From Muscardinus avellanarius (taxonomy: Eukaryota; Chordata; Mammalia; Rodentia; Gliridae): a DNA stretch of 64,000 bases. How positions within the stretch are numbered: the stretch's first letter is position 1; every line of letters starts with the position of its first letter. The stretch lies in contig OY726571.1 of the NCBI GenBank assembly GCA_963383645.1, positions 25,124,116 through 25,188,115 of the forward strand, in the 5' to 3' direction. Below the pieces are notes generated by a model that ran no database searches, was not told the origin of the DNA, and was given only the letters and a program-made list of their open reading frames with translations. The translations under genes and the position numbers were made by a program. This document shows positions 11,101 to 22,980 of the stretch, piece by piece.

Positions 11101-11770
11101 GTCTAAAATGAGAGCCTACGGAATTGGAGATATTTTCCATATAGAGGACTAAAATCTAGAATATACAAAGTACTTAAAAAATAATCCATTGAAGAAATGG
11201 GCAATTAAACTTCACAAAAGAAGAAATACAAATGGTCAATAAATAATGGAAAAATGTTCAACATAATTAGCAATCAATGAGATGCAAATCAAAATTACAC
11301 TAAGATTCCATCTAACCCCAAAATAATGGCAATCATCAAGAAGTCAAACAGCAATAAGTGCTGGTGAGGATGTGGGGAAACAGGAGCTATTCTACACTGC
11401 TGGCAGGATTGCAAATTAGTGTAGCCACTATGAAGATCAGTGTGGAGATTTCTCAAAAAAGTGGGAATGGATCCACCATACACTCCAGCTAAACCACTCC
11501 TGGTTATCTTTCCAAAGGGACTGAAATCAGAATATTAAACTGATATGAGTATATCCATATTTATAGCAGTATAATTCATAAAAGCCAAATTATGGAACCA
11601 ACCAAGGTGTCCATCAACAGATGAATGAATTACAAAATAATGGGATATAAATACAATGGAATTCTACTCAGCAATAAAGAAGGACAAAATTATATCATTT
11701 ACAGGATAATGAATGAACCTGGAGAACATTATGTTAAGTGAGATTAGCCTATCACAGAAAGTGGAGAGTC

Positions 11771-11953
11771 AGCCAGGCATTGTGGCACATACCCGTAATC
11801 CCAGTACTCGGGAGGATTGAAGGTTTCAGGACAGCCTCAGAAAGTAATAAGACTCTGATCAACCTAGCAAGAGCCTTTTTCAAAATAATAATAAAAAAAT
11901 AGGGCTGGGGGTATAGCTCAAAGGTAGAATGCCCAGGGTTCAATCTCCAGTAC

Positions 11954-12017
<64 letters not shown>

Positions 12018-12020
12018 AAA
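11771..12020 (+). mobile_element. Dimeric B1/ID-type SINE with (GAAA)n tail, inside L1
   Basis: Left half 'agccaggcattgtggcaca', right half 'gggctgggggtatagctc'. The tail has expanded into about 16 GAAA units (11954-12018). Confidence 0.9.
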
Positions 12021-12567
12021 AGACAGAGAAAGGGCATATGTTTTCTCTCATATGTGGGAGCAATGGAGCAATTGGGATATAAGGATTTTAGATACTGGAG
12101 AAGAAACTCCAATGGTGCAAGGGAGATGGGATTTTTGGGAGGGGGGAATTAATGAAGGAAATACTTCCACTGACATTATCAACATAGCTGAGAATACCAA
12201 TGCCAGACTTAGTACCTCCTATGGGGAAGGGGGAGTGGGGAGGGAGCGGGGGAAGCTCACCAAGTGCCCTGTGCATGTATGCCACTATCACCATGAACTA
12301 CATTATGACGTGAGGCTACAATGAACCAATAAAAGCATAAAAATAAATAAAACTATTTTTCTCATTATTAAAAAAAAAGTCTTCCACCTCCACCCAAGAA
12401 AAGTGATTTTATAAGAATCCTATGACCACTTACAGAAAATCATGCCAACGAGCTCCATAGAGTTGACCATTGAACTATAACTTGAAACTTGCTGTTTTCC
12501 CCTCAGGCAAAATGGCATTACTTCTGCTGTTCCTAGTCCTCTAAAGTTCATTCTGTTCATTCCACAG

Positions 12568-12685
12568 GTCTCCCGTTATGGCTGGAGGTCTCTTTGCTGT
12601 GGATCGAAAATGGTTTTGGGAATTGGGTGGATATGATCCAGGTTTAGAAATCTGGGGAGGAGAACAATATGAAATCTCTTTTAAG
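12568..12685 (+). CDS. GALNTL6: Polypeptide GalNAc-transferase exon (catalytic domain, UDP-GalNAc binding half)
   Basis: This 118-nt internal exon has acceptor 'ttcattccacag' and donor 'gtaagc'. One base completes a codon from the previous exon, then 39 codons follow and the exon closes in phase 0. The protein includes '[20 protein letters not shown]' and '[19 protein letters not shown]'. The GGYD...WGGE segment is the Gal/GalNAc-T motif of GT27 enzymes, which start mucin-type O-glycosylation by moving GalNAc from UDP-GalNAc to Ser/Thr in the Golgi lumen. The Trp of WGGE lies in the region that gates UDP-sugar binding in studied family members. Trp in 'RKWFWELGG' and Gln in 'WGGEQYE' fit the GALNT10/GALNTL6 branch; the identity is settled by the downstream exons. 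A dead copy lies at 9183-9308. The preceding exon is not in the window, so the upstream intron exceeds 12.5 kb. Confidence 0.9.
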
Positions 12686-14898
12686 GTAAGCCACCAAGAC
12701 TCTTGTCATCCCGTGTTTATGTAATTTTGACAATTATATAGAGCACCTTTATTCTGCTTTGTGACCTATGTTGTAAGATAAATACCAGACAAGTCGATTT
12801 CTCAAGTTGACTTTTAGATGAGAGACACTACTTCCTTCTGAAATTCAGTGAAATGTAGCAACATCACACACAGAAAAGAAATAATTCAAATCCCTCCTGT
12901 GGGTATGCAATTAACAACAGACCTACTGTTGTACTGGCGGGTGACTCCTTCTAAAGTACTTAGAACATCTAGGTAGAAGAATCAAGCTGCATCAGGAAAA
13001 AAAAATCAAGTTACTAGAGCTTTTGTCTTTTGTATTTGATAAAAAAAAATCTCAGGTTTTTATCATAACTAATATTCCAAAATTTTTAAGCAAAATGTCA
13101 ACTCATAAATGTATAAGTATAAATGACAAATTGAAACTCTTTATATAATCCCCAAATGAGCAAGTTTTTTACTTATTTTTATTTGGAACCGTCCAGATCT
13201 ATATTTTCATTAACCATCCATGCTCAGTAAAATTATATACTTTATTGCATACATATATACACTATATAGATACACACATACACACATATATATGTTGTAC
13301 ATATATATCACACATATCAAATATAAAATATCAAAGTTCCAAGGTTTGTGAATGAAAAAATTGCAGATATGAACAGTCAAGCAAAGCAAAACAAACAGTA
13401 AAAAATAATTACCTAAATGCTAATAAATTTTTGAGAAAAAATAATTTTACATTAAAAAATTATTTTTTGTTTTTATTACGGTCATTATATAGGAGCCTAT
13501 ATTTACTCTTGTAACATTTATCATATAGAAATTTCTTACTAAGTAAATCTTTTTTGCTTATTACTTTCACTATAAAAATAAAACCAGTTTTTGACAAAGG
13601 GAGAAAATGTATTCTGAGTAAACAATATCAAACATAAGATTTCAGCCAAAAATTTAAAATTTTTACATAATGATCAAATGACAAAAGTGAGTTTTATTAA
13701 ACTATAGAAGCTGTATTCAATGTGTTAGCAACAGTGTTATGTTTTCCTTAAAGGGGCATAAAATCAATTGTCTGATACCCGGCTAGTAAGTACCAACACC
13801 ATTCACGAGTTCACTGGTAACCTTTTAATTACTATCTAATGGTATCTCTCATTGAACAGAAGCTATTACATTCATTACAGTCTGACGGCACAGCAGCAAA
13901 CTTTTTTCTAATCCTAGAAAATACCATTGATTTTCAATACTGTCCATATCTCAGTACTGTACAAATTTTGCAATAATACTTTCAACCGGAAAAACAGAAG
14001 ACTACTTTTGATTTGAGCATTAATGAAAAAAAAATGATATTGCTCTACCGTCAATAGAACCAGAATTCAAAAGATATTCTTTTATTTTTCATAGCTCAAG
14101 AAATATTTCAAGTTCTTTTAATTCGCTAACTCTTTACATTTAACCATGTTGAGAAATTTTCTATTAAGCAAGAGAGAACCAGGCTTTACACAATAAAATG
14201 CACGATGGCTAAAACTGCTATTGAAAGTCTGAAGAGTTTGCAGAATATCCATTTGCATCCTAAATCACAAAGGTGTTTTTAGGCAAACATAAACCTGCAG
14301 TTCACTTCTCTGTCACTTGTATCTATCACATCTCACTCGGGCGACCTGAGATTTTATTACCCCATTTTCTATTTTTCAGTTATCTGTCATTCTGAAGGAT
14401 ATAATTGGAATGCAGCCCTGTCATCTTTGTCTAAAAACCATGGCAACGGCACTGGAAGTTCAGGACTTAATCGCCCCGGGTTGTTTGGTTAGAAAGACAG
14501 ATTCTTTGGCCGACAGTTATATCTTAACACGGTCCCATTTCAGACATATCCTTCATTCTTCTCGCTACTGTTTGCTGACCTGTGCGTTCCTTTCCCTCCC
14601 TGTTAAAACTTGTGACACGAGGGAGACAAACTTGCATAGACTTTGGTAGAATTTGCATGGAAGCAAGAATCGTTTTTCTGTTTGAAAGAAAGCAAAAGTC
14701 TCATACACATACAGCTGTGAAATGATAAGAATAACAAAGAAAAATTACAGTAGCACTTTTGAACATGTTCTAGTAAATTGTGATTAATTTATAAACACTG
14801 TAAGATACACACTAGTCAACACTTAAGGCTTAGCAAACATATACAAATGACTGAGAGCTGGCTAATATATTACACATTGTAGTGTAGAAATTGTTTTA
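12686..14898. other. Intron, non-repetitive stretch
   Basis: Mostly unique-looking AT-rich intron with a small TA/CA-rich patch (13240-13330). The segment 14290-14700 has a more balanced base composition and no repeat signature; see findings. No exon found. Confidence 0.6.
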
Positions 14899-15097
14899 GC
14901 CAGGGGTGGTGGCGCACGCTTGTAATCCCCCCGCTTGGGAGGAGGAGACAGGAGGATCGCGCAGGTTGAAGCCAGCCCTGCTGGCTTAAGAGACCCTGTT
15001 TCCAAATAAAAATATTAAAAAAAAATAGGTCTGGGAGTGTAGAGCGGAAGTAGAAGGGTTTCCAGGAACCCCAGTACCACAAAAAAAAGAAAAGAAA
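14899..15097 (+). mobile_element. Dimeric SINE, 'aaccccagtacca' subfamily, with 13-bp TSD
   Basis: 'gccaggggtggtggcgcac', 'ggaggatcgcgcaggttg', linker 'ccctgtttccaaataaaa', right half 'aggtctgggagtgtag' and 'tccaggaaccccagtacca'. Perfect direct repeats 'agaaattgtttta' flank it (14886-14898 and 15098-15110). Confidence 0.93.
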
Positions 15098-15589
15098 AGA
15101 AATTGTTTTAAATATAGGATTTAAATATTCTATTCAAATGACTTTTATGAATGGTCATTGTCAGACCTCTTTGCTTGCTAGTCACTGTTCTAATTTTAAT
15201 CATTTACTTAAATTTTTTGACAAGATTCCATTGTTTGATAAAAAATATTTTCAGAAAGCCTTGTTTCAAATGAAGAATTGAGGGACTTTTTTGTCAAACA
15301 GTATTGTGTTAAGAGAGCTCTTCAACTTTCTGTAAATATCTTTTCTCCATTTTTCTAAAAATATGACTACATTAGATGAGTATATTGTATACAATAATTT
15401 AAATCCAACATACTATAATTTTCAGGAGTTAGTTGAGGAAGAGCACTCTCTAGAGAAATTATCTGTCCATACTGTGCCTAGTCTTAAGTATCTTTTAATA
15501 GGAATCTGGACTCCTGTATGACTCAGAATTATCCAGCTGTCTTTCAAATTTTGCTAGGTTAGCCAGCTGCTAGGGAGGGGAAAGCAGCA

Positions 15590-15720
15590 TTTAGTCAATC
15601 ATTCAACCAGTTTTATTGAGCATCTAATTCGTGCCAGGTGCTCAATTTGGAGCTGCACCTGGAAACATAAAGGAAACTAACACTATACCATGTGACACAA
15701 AAAAGATAGTCCACATCTTT
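15590..15720 (+). repeat. Old mammalian-wide L2/MIR-class relic
   Basis: 'tcattcaaccagttttattg', 'agcatctaattcgtgccag' and 'gtgctcaatttgg' follow the widespread ancient 'attcattcaacaaatattta' theme. The rest of 15111-15848 shows nothing recognised. Confidence 0.5.
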
Positions 15721-15848
15721 AAATACCTCTGAGTCTCATTCTTCAGAGTGGATTTTTACATCTATTCCCCAAAGATTAAAGTCAGCATGTAGCATATTCA
15801 AAATCTAGGTCCTGTGATTGCAGAAAACTTCTTCAGAAAATAAGAGTG

Positions 15849-16243
15849 GTGTTCAGCTCAGCATTCTCACAGCCATAATACAAAGATTTGGCCATGAAAT
15901 TTAAAAGAAGATTTGGCTTCTTACAGTTTCAAATTCAGTCCATGTGAGGCCAGAGACTGCGAATCTCAGGGCATGGTGGCAGGCAAGTAAAGAAAAGAAA
16001 AGCACGCTGTGCTCCTCACATCATGGAGGCTGAAAACAAGAGGAAGAGCAGGGGAGGGAACCATATAAAATCCCAAAGCCACACCTCCCAGGAACCCACC
16101 CCCTTCAGCCCCACCCTACTGGCTCAAGCCACCACTCAGATAAATCCATTACACTTCTGGGATTATAACCATCATGACTCAGTCATATCAGCTCCAAACA
16201 CCAATTTATGAGCTCATTAGGGGCTATTCTATATCCCTGGCTC
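15849..16243 (-). mobile_element. MaLR-like solo LTR (family copy 2 of 4)
   Basis: Starts TGTTCAGC. Shares 'gcattctcacagccataat', 'agaagatttggcttctta', 'catcatggaggctga', 'tctgggattataacc' and 'tatgagctcattagggg' with the other copies. Confidence 0.65.
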
Positions 16244-17512
16244 GTGCTCATTCAGAATGCAAAATGCATTTCATCCATTTCTAAGAGTTCCCGCAGTCTT
16301 AAGAGTTCCAACATAGCTGAAAGGTTCTGAAGTTTACTCTGAGACTCAAGGTGAACTCTTGTGAGCTTCTGTCAAAGAAAATGAAAATAAAAAGCAAATT
16401 TTATGTATCCAATAGACAATGGCAAAGAATAAACATTTACATTTCCAAAGGCAGAAATAGGGTGATTGATAGAAAGAAAACAAATGGAACCAAAACAGAA
16501 ACAAAATTCAGCAGGGCAAGGATGTAATCTTGCAGCTCCACTTCTGACATTTAGAACACATGATATTGTGAGAGAAAATCTCCAAGGGGCCTGGCAGACC
16601 CACCCCTGCAGCCCGGCTGATTCCACTGGGCAGTTTACTGCCTCTTCCAACCTGGCTCTCTGTCTCATAGTTAGCAGACTTTCCTCCAGGTCCTTCTGGT
16701 TTTTCTAAATTTCAGAAGTTTTTTGTGCAAATTTGATTTTACAAAGTGCCCCATTTGGGCTTGCTTATAGGGATTCAGACCCTGCCACCCATTGCCTGGC
16801 CTCCCAAACCTTCCTTTGAAATCTGAGAAGCCTCCAGAAAAGGTAATCCCACTCACCTTAATCATTGCCACCGGGGCCTTTTTTTTAACACAGCCCTTCT
16901 GCCCAAGTCTATCTGGGCTGCCTCTTGCCCTAACTTCATCTGCCCACCCCCAGCCCCAACTGCATCTGCAACTTGTATCATGGTCATTCCTGACCCTTCC
17001 TTCATCACAGCCAACACTTCCTCCTTTCTTTAATCATCTTACTTCCTTCCACAACATCATCCCTCTGAGCCCCAGCTTTACACATGCATTTCTGGCTAAA
17101 CTGCAGATCTATAGATCTCTCATTTATTTTTCACTCCAGAAATTTGGTGTATAGTTTGCTGAATGGGGACATCAATATCCATAATATAATTGGGATATTT
17201 TGTTGTTTTGAGATTTCCTTCACCAATTCATTAATCAGTCAGTCATCAAATTTGGCCTGACACAAAGTTTCAGGACAGGGGCAAAATGCGGATAAGTTCT
17301 TTGCCAAAGTGAAACACACGTGGCCTCTACTCCATTTCCCTGTGGAGTCTTCTTTGCCGTCCAAAAATCTCCTCAACACAGTTTCTACTGTCTACTTTCC
17401 TGGCCACATTCTGGCCCTTCCAATTTCCTCTCACAAACCAGGGCCAAGTAGTCACACTCCACATGGTCAGACTTAGATATAGCAGCAACCTTGCTTCCCT
17501 GGTACCAAATTT
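16244..17512. other. Intron, unassigned
   Basis: Includes a C/T-rich part (16880-17060). No gene, RNA or repeat family recognised; the open frames here lack family signatures. Confidence 0.5.
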
Positions 17513-17927
17513 TGCTCCAGCCAGTATTCTTACAGCCATAATCCAAAAACTTGAGCATGTAATTTAGAAGAAAGATTTAGTTTCTTGCACTTCTGGATTT
17601 AGTCCATATGAGGCCAGGAACCACACATCTCAGGAAATGGTGGCCAGGAAGTGGAGAGAGGGAAAGCACATGCACTGTGCTCCTCACATCATGGAGGCCA
17701 GAAGCAAGAGGGAGAGCAGGAGGAGGAGGAACCAAATATAATCCCCAAGGACACATGCCAGGGACCCACCCCTTCCATCCACACTCTACTGGCCTAGGCT
17801 GCCACCCAGAAAAATCCCCCACAATAGATTTATCCACTGCTGGGATTACAATTCTCATGAGTCCATTATCTCAACTCCAAACACCAGTGTATGAGCTTTC
17901 CAAGGGACCATGCTACAGCTAACTATA
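17513..17927 (-). mobile_element. MaLR-like solo LTR (family copy 3 of 4)
   Basis: 'ccagtattcttacagccata', 'gaaagatttagtttcttgc', 'catcatggaggccagaagc', 'ataatccccaaggacac' and 'gctgggattacaattctc' match the other copies. The terminal TG is altered. Confidence 0.65.
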
Positions 17928-18159
17928 ATTGGATAATGAACATTTGCTAGGCACTTCCAAGATATTTAGAAGGAAGCCCAGGACCTCTCATATGCAGAAT
18001 CCTCTGACATGAGAAAAACTTTGGATCCAGATATAAGAGCATTAAATTAAGTTTGGTGTTCTGAGCAGATTTAGATCATGCAAAACAACCAAAACATGAT
18101 CTCTTAATTTCAATAACATGTATTATTTCAATTGTGACCAAGACAGATTCTTTATTATA

Positions 18160-18200
18160 CCAGAGAGAGAGAGAGAGACAGAGATAGAGACAGAGAGAGA
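18160..18200. repeat. (GA)n-rich short tract
   Basis: 'agagagagagagaga' interrupted by CAGAGATAG units. The surrounding 17928-19500 shows no recognised gene or repeat. Confidence 0.85.
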
Positions 18201-19501
18201 TTAGTACAACCTGGAAAGCAGTTTGTGTGGTTCATTTACCATGTGCTCAGCTGGTTGTGCCAGATCTCAAGTCCAAGTAGATTGAAAGTCTGGTCCAGGT
18301 TTTCAAGCCTGGCCTCAACCAGTGCTTAATCAGAACAGGAAGTGAGGAATTGCCTGACAGTTTCAGCAGAGCTGGCTAGGTCAGTGTTCAGCATTGTTAT
18401 CAGTGGTCAGAATGACAAGGTAGCCAGACTTCTTGTAGAGGAAGCTATGAATGTTCAGTCTCAGGTGCTGACAATAATAGTCTTCAGGTTGCTAGGGACT
18501 CACTGTGGTTGTTAAGCCATTTAAGGTGGGTGGCAGGCATTGCACCTGCACCTTGCCCATCAAGCCTGGGCCTTGCACTTTGTGCCTGGTGCTGTGTGTT
18601 GCCCTGGTACCCTGGGTGTGTTGTGTGACACCTGTGTGTGCTGTGGGAGTTATGCTTGCACAGTGCACATCATGTGTGGGTCACACCTAAGTGTGCTTTG
18701 AAAATTAAGTCCCTCTTTGGCTTTAATGGAGCCACCCCCATTTCCATACATGCCCCATACATTTGGGCTGCCCTTTTCCATCCCCTGAAGCATGGAAGAG
18801 CACATTAACAAGGTCCTACATTGGTCTAATATTTCTTAATGTTGTGTAGTGCCAGGAAGAGCCACCACGCCCAGCTGTTCGCTAGTTTTCTAATGCAAGA
18901 AAGGCCACAACTTTTCCTCTTGCATTGGGGTCCACTGACTAGAGTCAAGCTGTGGCTGTACAAGCCACACCCATAGAACAGTTGCTAGAACTTCCAGTTG
19001 GGGTTCTTGGATGTTGGAGTGAGAACCTAAAGATATCCTAAACCTATCTTAATGAGTGATCGATCGAACCCTCCTGCTTGGTTTAGTTCTGTTTTGAATT
19101 GGGGGCTGTTTTTACTCAAAACTTTTATTGTTACCTTGCTTGAATGTAATTTGGCTACAGTACTTCTTTCAAGAACTAAATCCTTCCAAACCCTTCAGAT
19201 TAAGTATGACATGAACAACAATTTTTTCTTTTCATCATTAAAAAATAGTTAAATTATATAAATAAAAATGTGAAACTAGCGTGATCACATTTGGGATGAA
19301 ATATACTACCTTGGAGGTAAGCATACAAGGTAATTGTTGGGAGTTTGGGGAGTACAGATGTATTCAGCATAGCTTGTACGCAACATGGGTTCACCTTCAC
19401 CCTAATATGAGTGCCGTTCATATAGCTGCAGAAGAAATGGAGAATGATGGTTCATCCATTATATTGAGTCTTTGCTCTAGAAAACCTTTGATCTAATAAT
19501 G

Positions 19502-19588
19502 GAGAATAATGATGATGATGATGATGGTGGTGATGATGGTGGTGATGATGGTGATGATGATGGTGATGATGATGATGATGACGACGAC
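19502..19588. repeat. (GAT)n / (GGTGAT)n microsatellite
   Basis: Roughly 28 GAT-type triplets with GGT variants, ending in GACGACGAC. The poly-Ser frame on the minus strand is a product of the repeat, not a gene. 19589-20660 is unassigned intron. Confidence 0.95.
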
Positions 19589-20660
19589 AGGGGAAGTTTA
19601 GATAGCAGAGAAACAGCTTCACCAATGCTCAGTTCAGGCCTCAGGTAAGGCTTCCCATTCTGGTCCTTATTCCTGTCCTGGCCTCTGTTGAACTGGATGC
19701 CCAGATTTGTTAGGGCCAATGTCTTCCAGCAATGAGTCTATGAAATCACTGGCCTTGAAGAGAGGCTCTTCTGTGTCTCTCCCTCTCAACCCTGGTCCTC
19801 TGGGCAAGTTCCTGCTCTTGAATCTTAGTTGATACTTCATTTTCCATCCCTCAGGTTCAGTCTTATGAAGTCTCTCTTAAGTGGCAGGGGGAAAAAAATC
19901 AGTCCTAAAATAAGCCTGTGAAGTTTCTCTGAATCCTGGTTTCTGTTTTGGCAAGATAAAATGGTCCTGGGGTAAAAACAGAAATGGAAAGCAAACTGAG
20001 CATAACTAGATTAATACTTCAAGTTACAATTGTGCCACCCACAGACATTAACAGTGTAAAGTGATCAAGACACAGGTTAGATTTGAACAGACAATATGCC
20101 ATGTATTCTGTGTCTCTTTACAATGTATGAAATCTTAACCTTGAGCTACCTGTGTTCTACCATTCTGGCCACTCATTTTTTCCTGTAGCAATAACTATTA
20201 TTGGGTCTCTTCACAAGAAAAAGTAATGGGTTAGTACTTAAAGGTCATTTAATTTAATTTCTTATCTCATTCAACATTAGCACAAGGTTAAAATAGTATT
20301 CTATTTCATAATTAAAAGACAGGCCATTACCTCATTAATATCAAAGCACAGATTAGAAATTGGGTTTGTTCACAAAACCATTAACCTAATTTCTTTTAGC
20401 TGGAAAAATAGAGGACCATCTGATCTTGGTGAAAAATTGCTATAATCACTCTCTGAAACCGTTTTTAAAAATAAATACAGGTTACTCCTGAGATTTATTA
20501 ATATATGACCTTATAACTCTTATATTATTTAATGTAATATATTTTATTTTTTACTATTTTCAAAATGCAGTGATTATTCAATAAATACTTGAATATACTT
20601 AATAAGTACCAATCATAGAGAATGGAACATTCAGTTCTTTATTTAATCAAACATCATAAC

Positions 20661-21085
20661 AGGCCGGGCATGGTGACATATGCCTATAATCTCAGTACTT
20701 ATGAGGCTGATATAGCAGTCATAACAGATTGAAAGAAAGCTTCAGCAATGTAGCAAGACTCAGCACCTAGTGAGATCCTGTTTCAAAACAACAACAAATT
20801 AAGCCGGGTGTGGTGGCACAAGCTTGTAATCCCCGCGCTTGGGAGGCAGAGACAGGAGGATCGCGCAGGTTCGAAGCCAGCCACGCGCGCTGGCTTAGGA
20901 GACCCTGTTTCCAAATAAAAATGTAAAAATAGGTCTGGGAGTGTAGCCCGGAGGTAGAAGGGCTTCCAGGAACCCCAGTACCACCAAAAAAAAAAAAAAA
21001 AAAAAAAAAAAACAAATTAAACAAAGATCTAGAGTCATTGCTTGGAGACAGAATGTCCCTGGGTTCAATAACCTTTATCATAAAA
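20661..21085 (+). mobile_element. Older dimeric SINE split by a younger SINE
   Basis: The left half runs 20661-20802 ('aggccgggcatggtgacata' to 'tttcaaaacaacaac'). The right half resumes at 21021 ('gattgcttggagacag'-like text, then 'ctgggttcaataac'). The younger SINE at 20803-21011 sits between. Confidence 0.85.
20803..21011 (+). mobile_element. Dimeric SINE, 'aaccccagtaccacc' subfamily, nested, 9-bp TSD
   Basis: 'gccgggtgtggtggcaca', 'gatcgcgcaggttcgaagcc', 'ggtctgggagtgtagcccg', 'aggaaccccagtaccacc', long A tail. The direct repeat 'acaaattaa' (20794-20802 and 21012-21020) brackets it and interrupts the older SINE. Confidence 0.93.
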
Positions 21086-21326
21086 AATGTAACAACAATC
21101 ACTTATTATATCTCAGCAAACTAAACATGCTAGAGTTTAATCAGAGCTTCTTAAGAACATACATGGATTTTTGTTTATTATGCTCCATGTGAACTCAAAA
21201 CTAATATGAAAGGATTAGCTAAATTTAAAGTTTCCTTAAGCCATCAAAAACTTGTAAATATATTTATAATCCAACAACTTGAATTTACACACTGCAACTG
21301 ATGTATAGTTTTAAAATAGAAAAGAA

Positions 21327-21555
21327 GCCGGGCGTGGTGGTGCACGCTCGTAATCCCCGTGCTTGGGAGGCTGAGACAGGAGGATCACGCAGGTTCGAAG
21401 CCAGCCTCAGATACTCAGTGAGGCTCTCAGCAACTTAGTGAGACCCTGTTTCCAAATAAAATATAAAATAGGGCTAGAGTATAGCCCGGAGGTAGAAAGC
21501 CGCTGGGTTCCACCCTCAGTACCACAAAAAAAAATAAAATAAAATAAAATAAAAT
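21327..21555 (+). mobile_element. Dimeric SINE with (TAAAA)n tail and 14-bp TSD
   Basis: 'gccgggcgtggtggtgcac', 'caacttagtgagaccctg', right half 'agggctagagtatagccc'. TSD 'aaaatagaaaagaa' at 21313-21326 and 21556-21569. It mixes features of the two subfamilies. Confidence 0.9.
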
Positions 21556-21569
21556 AAAATAGAAAAGAA

Positions 21570-22980
21570 AATCTTCTAGAGCTCACTCAAAACAAAACAG
21601 GAGAAAAAAACAAGACCAAAAAATTTTAATTTCATCTGCTGTGAGCAACAGGGTTGCAAGATGAGTCATGTCACACACAATTTGTGTCTTTCCACAATGA
21701 CACAAAAGTTTATTCAAAACTCACAGGTTATAGCATGCAGGAACCTATCAGGAAATTGTCTAAGTTAAGTTAAGTTCCAGATGCTGGGCAGCTGCTTTTC
21801 CAAAGCCAATTAGCCACGAATGAGCATCAAACAATACACTAGCAAATCTAACAATTTAGGTTAAATGAGTATATTAGACAATATACCACTCCAAACACTT
21901 CGAACACTTCAAATAGTCAATAAAATAATATAATACAAACACACAGAGTAGGAAATAATGGACCAAGTCCAGGAATAAAAGAAGAGATTCAGGAGTTGGC
22001 CTGGGTGCCCAGCTGACCAGAAGCCACACTGATCTTCAGTCAGCAAGAAGAGTGGGATGGAGCAAGTCACCCAGTCAGTCATAAAACTATCCTGGCCTAT
22101 ACAAAGCTCAGCACACTGCTCATAGGAAGGCCACTCTCATTCTAGGACTTTCTGGGTGTTTTCCAGTGTCTTTAGCAAGCTCATCCAGGCTTATCAAACT
22201 TGCCAGGCTCCTGTCAGCAGTTTAAATGTATTGATGACGTAAATCCATCAGAGGTGAGAAGTCATTTTATGATCCAAGCATCCGTTATGAACCGGAGCAC
22301 AGAAGTGTTGGTCTGAGCTCTATGTTGACATGTCCAGACAAGTTTCTGAAACCATATCCTGGCATGTCTGAACAAGTTGTTTATGATCTTTTGTGTGAGC
22401 TATATGCTAGCATGTTAAAACAAGTTGTTTATGAGTTCCTAAAAATTATTTTATATCCCATGCGCTGTACATTCATTCTTAGCAAAATTATCAGATATTC
22501 TACCCCCAACCGCAGCGGGGAAGATATTACATGTAGTAAAGGTCAATTCAACAGTGGTAAACAGCTACAAATATCCTTTGAAATCAGCAGATCTCAGTTC
22601 TCCAAAGTAGTTGGCATATATAAGGATAAACAGCAACCCCTCGGTGTGACTGCTATGGCCAGAGCTTTCCTGGATTGAATTTGGGACAGAAGTGAGGCAG
22701 CAAATGTGAGAATTCTGACAGTTTTCCATAAGAGTGATTCTACAAACCAGCCATGTTTGCAGGACGAGGTTGTTAATGAAGCAGAGTGGAGGAAAGATAC
22801 TTGATATGTGGGCATCTCTGAAGCAAACAATTCCTACTGGATGCAGACAGTGAAGACTAAAATAAATCATATATCCACAAAATTAATATCTACAGTCTAA
22901 AGATTAACATTGGCCTCTCTCTCATATAAATCTCACACAAGTATTTAGTAGGAATAACTCACCCTGTTCAAAGACTTTTT
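21570..22980. other. Unassigned intron with short internal tandem motif
   Basis: No known family recognised. Between 22327 and 22435 a motif of the form 'catgtc..aacaagttgttt' occurs three times (see findings). The 118-codon frame at 22322-22678 covers it but has no family features. An old LTR is possible. Confidence 0.4.

Larger units (their letters stand above)
10632..12370 (+). mobile_element. L1 3' portion with inverted 5' end and two SINE insertions
   Basis: From about 10720 to the A-rich end near 12370 the text is L1 ORF2 C-terminus and 3' UTR in sense: 'caaatcaaaattacac', 'tgctggtgaggatgtgg', 'ggaattctactcagcaata', 'ttctctcatatgtggg', 3' end 'accaataaaagcataaaa'. The first 80 nt (10637-10715: 'ttgagttgatgcttgtgc', 'gggatttaatttcatttc') are L1 ORF2 in antisense, so the element has a 5' inversion as made by twin priming. 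SINEs at 10896-11100 and 11771-12020 interrupt it and are therefore younger. Confidence 0.85.

Noticed and set aside
11929..12324. 131-codon plus-strand frame with Lys/Glu repeats
   Set aside because: Reads a SINE right half, its (GAAA)n tail and L1 3' UTR.
16792..17154. 120-codon open frame rich in Pro/Leu/Ser
   Set aside because: Runs through a pyrimidine-rich intron stretch; no family resemblance.
22322..22678. 118-codon open frame
   Set aside because: No family features, no splice context, and it overlaps a local tandem motif; probably chance.
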